Part shown: positions 1-7,769 of the stretch, in pieces
How positions within the stretch are numbered: position 1 is the first letter of the stretch
Layout of the letters: each line of letters starts with the position of its first letter
DNA from: an uncultured Bacilli bacterium
Lineage (GTDB): Bacteria > Bacillota_I > Bacilli_A > RF39 > UBA660
Length of the DNA: 42,173 nucleotides
NCBI GenBank assembly: GCA_944359625.1
Contig: CALVSW010000003.1
Span: 1 to 42,173 of the forward strand
Direction: 5' to 3'
Program-made: the position numbers and the translations under genes
Notes under the pieces: generated by a model
The model's input: the letters and a program-made list of their open reading frames with translations, nothing else
Database searches by the model: none
What the model was told of the DNA's origin: nothing

Positions 1-26
1 TAGTTTGTGGCTTGTAACCCTTGATA

Positions 27-2531
27 TTACTGATTTTTACCACAGCAATTTTTGTACTTCTTACCACTTCCACATGGACAAGGTTCGTTTCTTCCTACTT
101 TTTTTACTTTTTTAGGAGCCGTTTTTAAGGCTTCTTTACCATCATTAGTATTTGTTTTTCCACTTCCTACTTGTTTTCTTTCAATATTATGTCTAACTTC
201 TGCTTTTAGTAAAAAAGTAGAAATTTTAGCATCTATATTGTCTAACATTTTTTCAAAAATATCAAAACCTTCTTGAGCATATGCCTGTAATGGATTAGTT
301 TGACTATATCCTCTTAATCCAATACCTTCACGTAGATGTTCCATAGTAGAAATATGATCTATCCAAGCTTCATCAATTATTCTTAAACATATTGCTTTTT
401 CAAATTCATTTATAATCTCTTTTGGAATTTTAGAAACTTTTTCATCATAATCAGCAATAACTTTATCATAAATGTATTCAATAACATCATTATCTTTAAG
501 ATTTTTTATCTCATCTAAACTTATATCTCTTGTTTTTAATAAATTATTATTTACATCTTCTAATATATCAATTTTATCTTGTTCAGTAAGATATCCTTCC
601 GGTTCAATATGATTATCAATTAAAGCGGCAATATTATTATGAAAAACATCATTTATATAAGAACCAATATCACTATCTTCTAATAATTCGTTTCTTCTAG
701 AATATATAATTTCTCTTTGTTGATTCATAACATTATCGTAATCAAGTAAATTTTTACGCATATCATAGTTATTACCTTCAACTTTTTTCTGAGCTGTTTC
801 AATTGATTTAGTAAATGTTTTTGATCTAATAGCTTGTTCTCCATCCATACCTAAAGAAATTAACATATTTTTAATTTTCTCAGTACCAAATCGTTTCATT
901 AAATCATCATCAAAAGAAACAAAAAATTGAGAGACACCAGGATCACCTTGACGTCCTGCACGACCACGTAACTGATTATCAATTCTTCTTGATTCATGAC
1001 GTTCTGTACCTATTACATATAGACCGCCTAAGGCTTTTACTTCGTCACTAATTTTAATATCTGTACCACGTCCTGCCATGTTAGTTGCTATAGTAATTGC
1101 TCCAACTTCTCCTGCTTTAGCAATAATTTCAGCTTCTCTTTCATGATTCTTAGCGTTTAAAACTTCATGTGGTAGATTTTCTTTTTTAAGTAAAGAACTT
1201 AAATATTCATTAGCTTCTACAGATATTGTACCAACTAAAATAGGTTGCCCAGTTTTATGAATTTCCTTAATACATTTTATAATAGCACTATATTTTCCCT
1301 TAGCAGTTGCATAAACTAAGTCTGGTAAATCAACTCTAGCAATAGGTTTATTTGTTGGTATTTGAATAACATACATATTATAAATATTAATAAATTCTTC
1401 TTCTTCCGTCTTAGCAGTACCTGTCATACCTGATAACTTATTATACATTCTAAATAAATTTTGGAAAGTTATTGTAGCCATAGTTTTAGTTTCTTCATTA
1501 ATACGAACATTCTCCTTAGCTTCAATAGCTTGATGTAATCCATCAGAATATTGACGACCATGCATAAGTCTTCCTGTATGACTATCTACAATTACTACTT
1601 CATCATTTTCAACTATATAATCAACATCTTTTTTAAAACCATAATTAGCTTTCAAGGCTTGATTAATATGATGAACTAATGCGGAATTATTAATATCATA
1701 TAAATTATCTAAATGAAAAAACTTTTCTATTTTTCTACTACCATTATCAGTTAATGAAACATTTTTAGTTTTTAAATCAACATCATAATCTTCGCCTTCA
1801 ACAAGCTTTTTTACAGCCTTATCAGCATCAGTATATAATTGCTTAGCTTCAAATTTTCCACCAGAAATAATTAATGGTGTTCTTGCTTCATCGATTAAAA
1901 TAGAATCTACTTCATCAACAATACAAAAATTTAAAGGTCTTTGAACTTTATCTTCGATTCTAACTACCATATTATCACGTAGATAATCAAAACCAATCTC
2001 ATTATTAGTAGAATATAACACATCACATAAATAAGCTTCCTTTTTCTCCTTAGGTGATAATGTACGTAAATTAAGTCCAACTGTTAATCCTAAAAATCTA
2101 TAAATATTACCCATCCATTCAGAGTCTCTTTTAGCTAAGAATTCATTTACGGTAACAATATGAACACCTTTTCCTGTTAATGCATTTAAATAAGTAGGCA
2201 TTGTCTCCGTAAGGGTTTTTCCTTCACCAGTTTTCATTTCAGCAATGTTACCAAAATGAATTGCTAAACCACCTAAAATTTGGACAAAATAAGCTTTTTC
2301 ACCAATAACACGATAAGCAGCTTCTCTAACTGTTGCAAATGCTGGTACAATTAAAGAATCTAAATCAGCACCATCTTCTAATTGCTTTTTAAACTCAACA
2401 GTTTTATTTTTTAATTCTTCATCGCTTAGATTAGAATATTCTTCATCTAAAGCTACAATTTTTTTAGCAATTTCTTCAAAGCGACAAAGTTCTCTATATT
2501 CTGAATTAATTAATTTTTTTAAAAATTTCAT
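27..2531 (-). CDS. secA: Preprotein translocase ATPase SecA
   Basis: SecA is the ATP-driven motor that pushes unfolded preproteins through the SecYEG channel. The 834-residue product shows the DEAD-like motor: Walker A MKTGEGKT near residues 99-106 and the DEVDSILIDEARTP segment near 205-218 that carries Walker B. The GRAGRQGDPG motif of the second motor domain follows. The last 21 residues form a SEC-C zinc tail (Cys818, Cys820, Cys829, Cys830), which in this family binds metal and helps contact SecB or ribosomes. Length is typical for Firmicutes. The ATG is preceded by a strong AAGGAGGGG ribosome site. The gene sits 43 bp downstream of truA and probably has its own promoter. No second SecA is seen in the window, so this looks like the housekeeping copy. 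Confidence 0.98.
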   Translation of the reverse strand: MKFLKKLINSEYRELCRFEEIAKKIVALDEEYSNLSDEELKNKTVEFKKQLEDGADLDSLIVPAFATVREAAYRVIGEKAYFVQILGGLAIHFGNIAEMKTGEGKTLTETMPTYLNALTGKGVHIVTVNEFLAKRDSEWMGNIYRFLGLTVGLNLRTLSPKEKKEAYLCDVLYSTNNEIGFDYLRDNMVVRIEDKVQRPLNFCIVDEVDSILIDEARTPLIISGGKFEAKQLYTDADKAVKKLVEGEDYDVDLKTKNVSLTDNGSRKIEKFFHLDNLYDINNSALVHHINQALKANYGFKKDVDYIVENDEVVIVDSHTGRLMHGRQYSDGLHQAIEAKENVRINEETKTMATITFQNLFRMYNKLSGMTGTAKTEEEEFINIYNMYVIQIPTNKPIARVDLPDLVYATAKGKYSAIIKCIKEIHKTGQPILVGTISVEANEYLSSLLKKENLPHEVLNAKNHEREAEIIAKAGEVGAITIATNMAGRGTDIKISDEVKALGGLYVIGTERHESRRIDNQLRGRAGRQGDPGVSQFFVSFDDDLMKRFGTEKIKNMLISLGMDGEQAIRSKTFTKSIETAQKKVEGNNYDMRKNLLDYDNVMNQQREIIYSRRNELLEDSDIGSYINDVFHNNIAALIDNHIEPEGYLTEQDKIDILEDVNNNLLKTRDISLDEIKNLKDNDVIEYIYDKVIADYDEKVSKIPKEIINEFEKAICLRIIDEAWIDHISTMEHLREGIGLRGYSQTNPLQAYAQEGFDIFEKMLDNIDAKISTFLLKAEVRHNIERKQVGSGKTNTNDGKEALKTAPKKVKKVGRNEPCPCGSGKKYKNCCGKNQ

Positions 2532-2550
2532 TATATTCCCCTCCTTAAAT

Positions 2551-2579
2551 ATTTTAGCATAATATATTTGTTTTTTAAA
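2551..2579 (-). promoter_or_regulatory. Putative secA promoter (extended -10)
   Basis: Reading the minus strand there is TTTAAA, a 17-bp spacer and TGCTAAAAT, an extended -10 just upstream of the secA ribosome site. The -35 matches consensus at only four of six positions and overlaps the end of truA, so this is a moderate call. Confidence 0.4.
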
Positions 2580-3306
2580 TATTCTTATATTTAATATCTA
2601 CTAAGTATAAACCACAAGCTGAAGCAGTATATAAACTAGCAGGTTTATCATAATTATTAAGCATTTCTTCTATATCTATTATATTACGTCGATTACTTCC
2701 AACAAATAATAAGGCTCCTACTATATTTCTTATCATATACTTATAAAAAGATTTTCCAATAAACTTTATTTCTAAAATATTATCATGATAATTAAAGTCA
2801 ATACTATCAATACATAAATCATAACATCTGCGGTATCCAGAAACAAAGTTTTTAAAATTATGAACTCCTAGAAAGATTTTAGAACACTCAATCATTTTTT
2901 TAATATCTAAATTATAGTTATATTGTAAAAAATAATTATTTTTAAAAACATCATAGTTTCCTAAATTTATTTTATAAATATAAGTTTTACTAAGAACATT
3001 AAAACGAGCATGAAAATCATCAGGTACTATTTCTAAATCTAAAATACGAATATCACCAGGTAATATTTTGTTAATTGCTTTCTTAAATCTATCAACAGGT
3101 ATATCTACATCCATATTAAAACTAATAACTTGATTTAAAGCATGAACACCTTTATCAGTTCTTGAAGCTCCCTTAATAGTTACTACTTTTTTATTTAAAA
3201 TACTTAATGAATCTTCTAATACTTTTTGAACACTTCTTTTAGAATTTAATCTTTGAAAACCATAAAAATTAGTTCCATCATAACTAACTATTGCTTTATA
3301 TTTCAT
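2575..3306 (-). CDS. truA: tRNA pseudouridine(38-40) synthase TruA
   Basis: TruA isomerises uridines 38-40 in the anticodon arm of many tRNAs. The catalytic segment GASRTDKGVHA is intact, with the nucleophilic aspartate at residue 51. The 243-residue length is usual for the family. The start codon overlaps the TGA stop of the upstream ECF-like ATPase in an ATGA arrangement, which suggests translational coupling. In many Firmicutes truA follows ecfA1-ecfA2-ecfT. Here the order ecfA1-ecfA2-truA is kept but ecfT is absent. The function is secure from the motif. Confidence 0.97.
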   Translation of the reverse strand: MKYKAIVSYDGTNFYGFQRLNSKRSVQKVLEDSLSILNKKVVTIKGASRTDKGVHALNQVISFNMDVDIPVDRFKKAINKILPGDIRILDLEIVPDDFHARFNVLSKTYIYKINLGNYDVFKNNYFLQYNYNLDIKKMIECSKIFLGVHNFKNFVSGYRRCYDLCIDSIDFNYHDNILEIKFIGKSFYKYMIRNIVGALLFVGSNRRNIIDIEEMLNNYDKPASLYTASACGLYLVDIKYKNI

Positions 3307-4094
3307 TTATTCTCAACATCCCTATATATAGCCTTTATTAATTCTTTAATATCGATATAATTATCTAAATTTATCCCTTTTTTCTTTTTAGCTAAATTTA
3401 TAAATTTTATAATATGAGGTTCCTCTATATATTTATAAATCAAATTATTATATAAATCTTTATTAGTTCCTTTAACTTCTAATGAACCATTATTAAAAAT
3501 CACATATTCATCTAAAACATCAAGATAGTTACTAATATTATCACTACAAATTATTATATTACGTCCATATTTAATCTTAAGCTTTTTAAATAATTTTTTA
3601 AAATAATCTATATCTTTATAATTTAATCCTTTTTCAAAATAATCTACTATTATTACCTGAGGATTATAAAATAAAACACAAGCTAAAGAAACTTTTTTTA
3701 ATTCGGAAGTAGATAAAGTAGAAATAGTCCTATTTAAAAAGGAATCATTTAATCCAACCATTAATAAAGCATCTTTAATTTTTTCGGTAACATTTTCATA
3801 TTTTAGATGATAATTTTCTTTAAAATAAACCATTTGTTCAGATACTGTTTTACAATTAAATTCTTTTAAAGGATTATTACCTACATAACCAATATCACTT
3901 AATCTACCATTAGGATTAACAAATATAAAGCCACTTTCACGTTGTTTTTTTAAAGTTAATAAATCTCTTAATAGACGCCCTGATAATCCTGAACAAAAAT
4001 TTATAGAGTTTTCTTTAAATGTATAGTTTATTTTATTTAAACATTTATCTGCTTTAGTGGAGTTACATACTATATCTTTTAATATTATTTCCAT
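3303..4094 (-). CDS. Degenerate ECF-type ABC ATPase (EcfA2 position)
   Basis: This 263-residue protein has the outline of an energy-coupling-factor ATPase and sits where ecfA2 normally lies, between ecfA1 and truA. Its catalytic motifs are eroded. The Walker A position reads CSGLSGRLLR, with no lysine. The ABC signature reads LSTSELKK instead of LSGGQ. The Walker B region reads VIIVDYFEKGLN, so the catalytic glutamate is gone. The reading frame is intact and is coupled to both neighbours by short overlaps, which argues against a plain pseudogene. I infer that it cannot hydrolyse ATP by the usual mechanism. It may be a structural partner of the upstream ATPase, or a decaying remnant. No transmembrane EcfT gene is adjacent. 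Confidence 0.7.
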   Translation of the reverse strand: MEIILKDIVCNSTKADKCLNKINYTFKENSINFCSGLSGRLLRDLLTLKKQRESGFIFVNPNGRLSDIGYVGNNPLKEFNCKTVSEQMVYFKENYHLKYENVTEKIKDALLMVGLNDSFLNRTISTLSTSELKKVSLACVLFYNPQVIIVDYFEKGLNYKDIDYFKKLFKKLKIKYGRNIIICSDNISNYLDVLDEYVIFNNGSLEVKGTNKDLYNNLIYKYIEEPHIIKFINLAKKKKGINLDNYIDIKELIKAIYRDVENK

Positions 4095-4873
4095 ATAGCC
4101 TCAATCATCTTTCCATCATTAACAATTACTTTATCAATTAAACCATAATAACCAAGTTGAATAGATAAATCAACCAAAAATGGTAAATTAAAACCTAATC
4201 TTCTTAATAGCTTTTCTTCTTTTAAACATTCTATCGTATCACCAACCATAGCAATATTTTTATTATATAAAACTACTAAATTTTCAGTTTCTAATACATA
4301 TTCCATTTCTGATGTTATATTAATTAAAGTTATATTTTCTTGCTTGCAATAAGTTATTATTTTTTTTACATCTTTAATATTCATATTTATAAAAATGTCA
4401 TCTAAAACTAAATAATCACATCCACTAATAAGTTCTTTTATTATTTTTATATAATATTTTTCTTGGATTGTAAAAGTACTAATTTTATTTTCTAGTAAAT
4501 CCTGTAATTTAAAATATTTAACTACCTTTTTAACTCTTTTTTCCTCTTCTTCATAATCAAGATTACATCCATCTAAACCATTAAATAACTCATCAATAAC
4601 TAAACTATTTTTATTATAACTATTATTTAATACAACACGTACAAACTTTTTTAATAACGAATTATTATCTTCTGCAATTTGAACACCATTTATAATAATA
4701 GAACCTTCATATTTTAAATCACCATTCAATAGCTTACAAATTGTAGTTTTACCACTTCCACCAGGACCAATAATTGATGTATTATATTTCTTTTTGAATT
4801 CTAAAGAAAGTTTATCTAATACTACGTTTTCTCCAAGTTTAACTGATATATTTTGTAAAACTAAACTCTCCAT
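4085..4873 (-). CDS. Degenerate ECF-type ABC ATPase (EcfA1 position)
   Basis: This 262-residue ABC ATPase keeps a perfect Walker A (GPGGSGKTT, residues 36-44). Its signature motif is lost: FTIQE stands where LSGGQ is expected, and Walker B ends LVLDDIF, with Asp in place of the catalytic Glu. Position and order (before an ecfA2-like gene and truA) mark it as the ecfA1 counterpart. A longer reading with a start at 4906 is possible, but the ATG at 4873 follows a GGAAGGTGG ribosome site and gives the normal N-terminus. It overlaps the next gene by 10 bp. Nucleotide binding seems possible and normal hydrolysis doubtful. The usual partner EcfT is not in the window. Whether it still serves vitamin uptake is unknown. 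Confidence 0.72.
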   Translation of the reverse strand: MESLVLQNISVKLGENVVLDKLSLEFKKKYNTSIIGPGGSGKTTICKLLNGDLKYEGSIIINGVQIAEDNNSLLKKFVRVVLNNSYNKNSLVIDELFNGLDGCNLDYEEEEKRVKKVVKYFKLQDLLENKISTFTIQEKYYIKIIKELISGCDYLVLDDIFINMNIKDVKKIITYCKQENITLINITSEMEYVLETENLVVLYNKNIAMVGDTIECLKEEKLLRRLGFNLPFLVDLSIQLGYYGLIDKVIVNDGKMIEAIWK

Positions 4874-4889
4874 ATGCCACCTTCCAATT

Positions 4890-4918
4890 ATTATACATAA
4901 AACCACGAAAAAAGTGAA
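4890..4918 (-). promoter_or_regulatory. Possible promoter of the ECF-like ATPase pair
   Basis: On the minus strand, TTCACT, 17 bp and a perfect TATAAT lie between divIC and the first ATPase gene. The -35 is inside the preceding terminator, and the predicted start would leave a leader of only about ten bases, so this is tentative. Confidence 0.35.
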
Positions 4919-4933
4919 TAAATTTTATTCACC
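4908..4933 (-). terminator. Intrinsic terminator after divIC
   Basis: Minus-strand stem GTGAATA / TATTCAC (4914-4920 with 4926-4932) is followed by six T. The divIC stop codon (4925-4927) lies inside the hairpin. Confidence 0.75.
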
Positions 4934-5248
4934 TTCAGAATAAATTTGAATTACTAACTCGCCTTCTTTAGAATATCCATATTTTTCACGAGCATATAAA
5001 AGGATATAATCTAAATCTTGTAGTTTTGTAACTTCAGATGATAATCTTTTTTCATCTTCAAGTAAATCATTATATTTATTAGTTAATTCTGTCTTTAATT
5101 GTTGATTATGTAATATTTGCCTCCAATCATTAAAGACACTATTTATCAATAATAAAATTAAAATAGAAAAAGTAATTAATAAAGCTTTTAATCTTCTTTT
5201 ATGATAAACATCAGCATTATTTTTTTTAATTTTATTAACTTTCTCCAT
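4925..5248 (-). CDS. divIC: Septum formation initiator, DivIC/FtsB family
   Basis: DivIC is a bitopic membrane protein that works with FtsL and DivIB/FtsQ in the divisome. The 107-residue product has a basic cytoplasmic N-terminus, one transmembrane segment (about residues 21-39), an extracellular heptad-like stretch (about 45-75) and the conserved YAREKYGYSKEGE motif that identifies the family. It follows yabP and yabQ as in Bacillus (yabP-yabQ-divIC). The ATG is preceded by GAGGTAAGAT. A separate extended -10 just upstream suggests vegetative expression independent of the sporulation genes. Confidence 0.93.
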   Translation of the reverse strand: MEKVNKIKKNNADVYHKRRLKALLITFSILILLLINSVFNDWRQILHNQQLKTELTNKYNDLLEDEKRLSSEVTKLQDLDYILLYAREKYGYSKEGELVIQIYSEGE

Positions 5249-5264
5249 ATCTTACCTCAATAGC

Positions 5265-5273
5265 ATTATAACA
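5265..5273 (-). promoter_or_regulatory. Extended -10 promoter of divIC
   Basis: The minus strand reads TGTTATAAT about 17 bp before the divIC start codon. No good -35 is visible, which is common for extended -10 promoters. Confidence 0.5.
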
Positions 5274-5286
5274 CTTAACTATATAA

Positions 5287-5574
5287 TTATCTATTTTTAA
5301 ATAAAAATTTGACAATACTTTTTATATTATAACTAAAAATAATTCCTAATATAATAAATATTATAAAATATATATGGAAATTACCATTATTTATAAAATA
5401 AATAAAATCTACATAAGTTATTACACATATATAGCTTACCAAAAAACTGATTAAAAACTTTGAAATATTTGTAGCATTTTTTAACTTTTTTTTATGAAAT
5501 TTTACTATTATATTTATTAAAAAACCAAATATAAAAGAAGTTAAAAAACATAATAATTGAATACTTATTTTCAT
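5287..5574 (-). CDS. yabQ: Spore cortex biosynthesis membrane protein YabQ
   Basis: YabQ is a mother-cell membrane protein needed for spore cortex formation in Bacillus. This small hydrophobic protein of 95 residues has about three membrane segments (roughly residues 5-25, 40-62 and 66-84) separated by a Lys-rich loop near 27-33. The identification leans on position, between yabP and divIC exactly as in Bacillus, and on the matching topology; sequence recognition alone is weaker. It is much shorter than Bacillus YabQ and corresponds to the core domain only. Its ATG overlaps the yabP stop (ATGA), so the two are translationally coupled. Confidence 0.78.
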   Translation of the reverse strand: MKISIQLLCFLTSFIFGFLINIIVKFHKKKLKNATNISKFLISFLVSYICVITYVDFIYFINNGNFHIYFIIFIILGIIFSYNIKSIVKFLFKNR

Positions 5575-5861
5575 TTAAATAGTTTTGTTAATACATTACC
5601 CTTATTTTTTATATCTCTACCATCTAAATAAGATATCGAATTAACTTTCCCTTTAATATTTAAATTACCAGCTAAAGTATCTAATTTAACAATTTCTAAG
5701 TTACTGCCTTTTAAAACTAATGGTCCTAAAGTAGTATCCATTAAAAATTCTTCAGGATCAAAGCTAACTAACTTTTTTACTCCAGTTAAAGATATTTTTT
5801 TGCGATCTACTACCTTTATTTCACTTAATAAATTTTCTACAGCTAAATCTTTTATATCCAC
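5571..5861 (-). CDS. yabP: Sporulation protein YabP
   Basis: YabP belongs to the YabP/YqfC family, needed for spore cortex or coat assembly and made in the mother cell. The signature segments are present: LTGVKKLVSFDPEEF, then LGPLVLKGSNLEI, then the NIKGKVNSISYLD strand and a C-terminal KLFK. Two starts are possible. A TTG at 5873 gives 100 residues. The GTG at 5861 gives 96 residues and has GGTGAT at sensible spacing, so it is preferred. A SigmaE-like promoter lies just upstream. The gene is coupled to yabQ. Confidence 0.9.
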   Translation of the reverse strand: MDIKDLAVENLLSEIKVVDRKKISLTGVKKLVSFDPEEFLMDTTLGPLVLKGSNLEIVKLDTLAGNLNIKGKVNSISYLDGRDIKNKGNVLTKLFK

Positions 5862-5876
5862 TAGTATCACCAATAG

Positions 5877-5904
5877 ATTATATGCAACAACATAAAAAAA
5901 ATGA
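5877..5904 (-). promoter_or_regulatory. Putative SigmaE-type promoter of yabP-yabQ
   Basis: Minus strand CATATAAT (5877-5884) resembles the SigmaE -10 consensus CATACAAT, and TCATTTT lies 13 bp upstream. In Bacillus yabP is SigmaE-dependent, which fits. The -35 overlaps the spoVG terminator, so the call is tentative. Confidence 0.35.
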
Positions 5905-5921
5905 TTTTTTAAATCATTTTT
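5893..5921 (-). terminator. Intrinsic terminator after spoVG
   Basis: A perfect 11-bp stem AAAAATGATTT / AAATCATTTTT (5897-5907 with 5911-5921) has a 3-nt loop and continues into a T tract on the minus strand, six bases after the spoVG stop. Confidence 0.85.
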
Positions 5922-5926
5922 ATAAA

Positions 5927-6184
5927 TTATTCATTCTTTTTATATTCACCAATTATAGCATCTTCAAGCATTTTTCTTGCATCAGGATTAATTGGATGTG
6001 CTATATCACGATAACCACCAGTAGCTGTTTTACGGCTTGGCATTGCAATAAATAGCCCATTATCTCCTTCAATAATTCTAATATCATGTACGGCGAATGA
6101 ATCATCTAATAAAATAGATGCTATACCTTTCATTCTTGATCCTTCTTTTTCAATTTTTTTAACGCTAACTGATGTAACTTGCAT
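5927..6184 (-). CDS. spoVG: Regulator SpoVG
   Basis: SpoVG is a small nucleic-acid-binding regulator involved in sporulation, septation control and, in pathogens, capsule and virulence genes. The 85-residue protein has the family core: VTSVSVKKI at the N-terminus, ASILLDDSFAVHDIRII, then FIAMPSRK and YRDIAHPINP. Length matches the short Firmicute form. An AAGGAGAG ribosome site precedes the ATG. It is followed by a strong terminator and is driven by its own SigmaA-like promoter. The Bacillus gene uses SigmaH; I see no clear SigmaH element here. It lies directly downstream of veg; the intervening Bacillus genes (sspF, ispE, purR, yabJ) are absent. Confidence 0.98.
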   Translation of the reverse strand: MQVTSVSVKKIEKEGSRMKGIASILLDDSFAVHDIRIIEGDNGLFIAMPSRKTATGGYRDIAHPINPDARKMLEDAIIGEYKKNE

Positions 6185-6224
6185 AGCATTACTCTCCTTC
6201 TAAAGTCTATCTCAACTTATTTTA

Positions 6225-6253
6225 ATTTTATACCAGTTAAAGATAAATTTCAA
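6225..6253 (-). promoter_or_regulatory. SigmaA-type promoter of spoVG
   Basis: On the minus strand TTGAAA and TAAAAT are separated by exactly 17 bp. The -10 lies within TGGTATAAAAT, which could also serve as an extended -10. Confidence 0.6.
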
Positions 6254-6262
6254 GAACTTTTA

Positions 6263-6475
6263 TTACATATGATAAATCTTTACATCTCCAATAGCAACAT
6301 CAGCATAAGTAAAACTTTTATTAACTCCATTTACTAATACAGTAAATATATTAGGATAAACCTCATTTATAATTCCTTTATACATTTGCTTTTTACTTCT
6401 TGATCCAGTTACATTTAACATTATCTCTTTATTAATAAGAGATTTTATTTCATCTTTTATATCACTTAAATTCAT
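6263..6475 (-). CDS. veg: Veg family protein
   Basis: Veg is a small Firmicute protein linked in Bacillus subtilis to stimulation of biofilm formation and to spore outgrowth; its mechanism is not settled. The preferred 70-residue product starts MNLSDIKDEI and shows the family pattern: an N-terminal helix, then GSRSKKQMYKGIINEVYPNIFTV in two parts and the Ser-Phe-Thr-Tyr-Ala-Asp motif. A start 33 bp upstream is also open. The ATG at 6475 is chosen because it forms an ATGA overlap with the yabG stop. The yabG-veg pair is conserved from Bacillus. Confidence 0.9.
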   Translation of the reverse strand: MNLSDIKDEIKSLINKEIMLNVTGSRSKKQMYKGIINEVYPNIFTVLVNGVNKSFTYADVAIGDVKIYHM

Positions 6476-7245
6476 CTTGGATACCCCACATACATCATAC
6501 CATTGCACATAATACCGCCTATTCCTAGGGCCCCATTTTTTGTTTTTCCTAATAAATCAATTAAATCTACACGTTTATTTTTTTCGGTTAAAGCAATATT
6601 TACAGCAATTATAGCAGGATCTAGAGCATGAATATTAACTCTTTTAGGACTACTTGCAAAATTAGCACCAGCTTTAATTAACTCTTCATAATTACTTTGA
6701 CAAGCACCTGCTATTATTATTAGTTTTTCATGAGATTTTTCATATTTACGTGCCTGTTTTACAGCACGAACAAAATTTTTAGAATTTTTATAATTATTTA
6801 AATCGGTTTTATCACCTTTTTTGCGGTAATAAGCATCATGTCCAGTAATAATAACTATATCTGGTTTTACTTCTTCTAAATAATCTATAATATTGTTACT
6901 TAAAATATCCTCATCTATTTTACGACCTATAGCAAAAACTTTATTTTCTTTATAATAATTCATACATCTACTTAAATATTCAGAATCTCCATCTAAATGA
7001 AGTATTTTAGCTGGTATAAAAAAATAATCACTTCTATCTAAATTATCATTTTCTAATTTTTGAGGAACAAAGTTATCTTTTAATAAATCCTTAGATATTA
7101 ACTCGCAATCTTCAAGAGGACTATCTGCATATAATCTATCATTTACTCCTTTTAAATAAGCAATATTATTTTTTACATTTAAAACTACGAATACCATATC
7201 ATTTTGATAACTTTTTCTAGTAATATAGTCACCACTTTTTATCAA
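6472..7245 (-). CDS. yabG: Sporulation-specific protease YabG
   Basis: YabG is a cysteine protease made late in the mother cell that processes coat and morphogenetic proteins such as SpoIVA, and in Clostridioides also the germination pseudoprotease. The family core is clear: ITGHDAYY with the catalytic His, AGACQS with the catalytic Cys, and the very conserved ANFASSP and VNIHALDP segments. A GTG at 7254 is open, but the TTG at 7245 gives MIKSGDYITRKSYQ, matches the family N-terminus and has GGTG at good spacing. That ribosome site lies in the 3' arm of the upstream terminator hairpin. The gene is coupled to veg. In Bacillus yabG directly follows ksgA; here four polysaccharide genes intervene. 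Confidence 0.95.
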   Translation of the reverse strand: MIKSGDYITRKSYQNDMVFVVLNVKNNIAYLKGVNDRLYADSPLEDCELISKDLLKDNFVPQKLENDNLDRSDYFFIPAKILHLDGDSEYLSRCMNYYKENKVFAIGRKIDEDILSNNIIDYLEEVKPDIVIITGHDAYYRKKGDKTDLNNYKNSKNFVRAVKQARKYEKSHEKLIIIAGACQSNYEELIKAGANFASSPKRVNIHALDPAIIAVNIALTEKNKRVDLIDLLGKTKNGALGIGGIMCNGMMYVGYPR

Positions 7246-7284
7246 AAAAATCACCAGTTAATACTATGTATTAATTAGTGATTT
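7244..7284 (-). terminator. Intrinsic terminator of the polysaccharide cluster
   Basis: A 16-bp stem (7249-7264 with 7268/7269-7283, one G-U pair and one mismatch) ends in seven T on the minus strand immediately after the pssE-like stop. Its 3' arm contains the likely yabG ribosome site. Confidence 0.8.
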
Positions 7285-7760
7285 TATTCTTCAATCATCT
7301 TTTCAACAAGTTTTACAAATTTTTTTGTATTACTTATATACTTTTTAGGTTTAAAATCTTTAGCCCTAGTAAGAGCTTTATCTAAATCTTTAAGATCTGT
7401 AACCCCAATTATATATCCAGCCTTATCAAAATTTTCTATTATCTGTCTTTGATGATCATTTACTACTTCTTTATATTTAGCAAGTCGAGCACAGGCAATA
7501 ACTTTTTTTCCTTTTTTTAATCCAGTCATTATACTTCCTACACCACCATGAGTAATTAGTAAATCACATCTACTAACTAAATCATCGAATTCTTGAATAG
7601 AAATTAAATCAAATATTTTCATATCTTTGGAACTAAATTTAGTTGCCCCAGCTTGAACTATTACTTCATCTTTAATATTTTTTTTATCTATTTCTTCTTG
7701 AACAGCCTCTAACAAACGATTAAATGGCTTATCATGACTTCCTAACGTAACAAATATCAT
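7284..7760 (-). CDS. Glycosyltransferase subunit, PssE/Alg13-like
   Basis: The 158-residue protein matches the C-terminal nucleotide-sugar-binding domain of GT28 enzymes. It starts MIFVTLGSHDKPF and carries the ITHGGVGSIMTGL segment (HGG at 71-73) that binds the UDP-sugar. Such half-proteins (PssE, CpsG, Alg13) work with a membrane-anchored partner (PssD, CpsF, Alg14) encoded next door. That partner is the upstream gene here, 9 bp away. The pair probably transfers the second sugar onto a lipid-linked sugar in capsule or exopolysaccharide assembly. The exact sugar cannot be read from sequence. Confidence 0.87.
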   Translation of the reverse strand: MIFVTLGSHDKPFNRLLEAVQEEIDKKNIKDEVIVQAGATKFSSKDMKIFDLISIQEFDDLVSRCDLLITHGGVGSIMTGLKKGKKVIACARLAKYKEVVNDHQRQIIENFDKAGYIIGVTDLKDLDKALTRAKDFKPKKYISNTKKFVKLVEKMIEE

Positions 7761-7769
7761 AATACTCTC

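Noticed and set aside
52-276. Open frame of 74 codons on the plus strand within secA
   Set aside because: It is antisense to the secA 3' end, which is certain from its SEC-C motif. No ribosome site or recognisable family supports the antisense frame.
3303-4873. ECF-like ATPases called as pseudogenes
   Set aside because: Both frames are open at family length and translationally coupled. Lost motifs alone do not show that the genes are dead, so they are kept as CDS with the oddity described.
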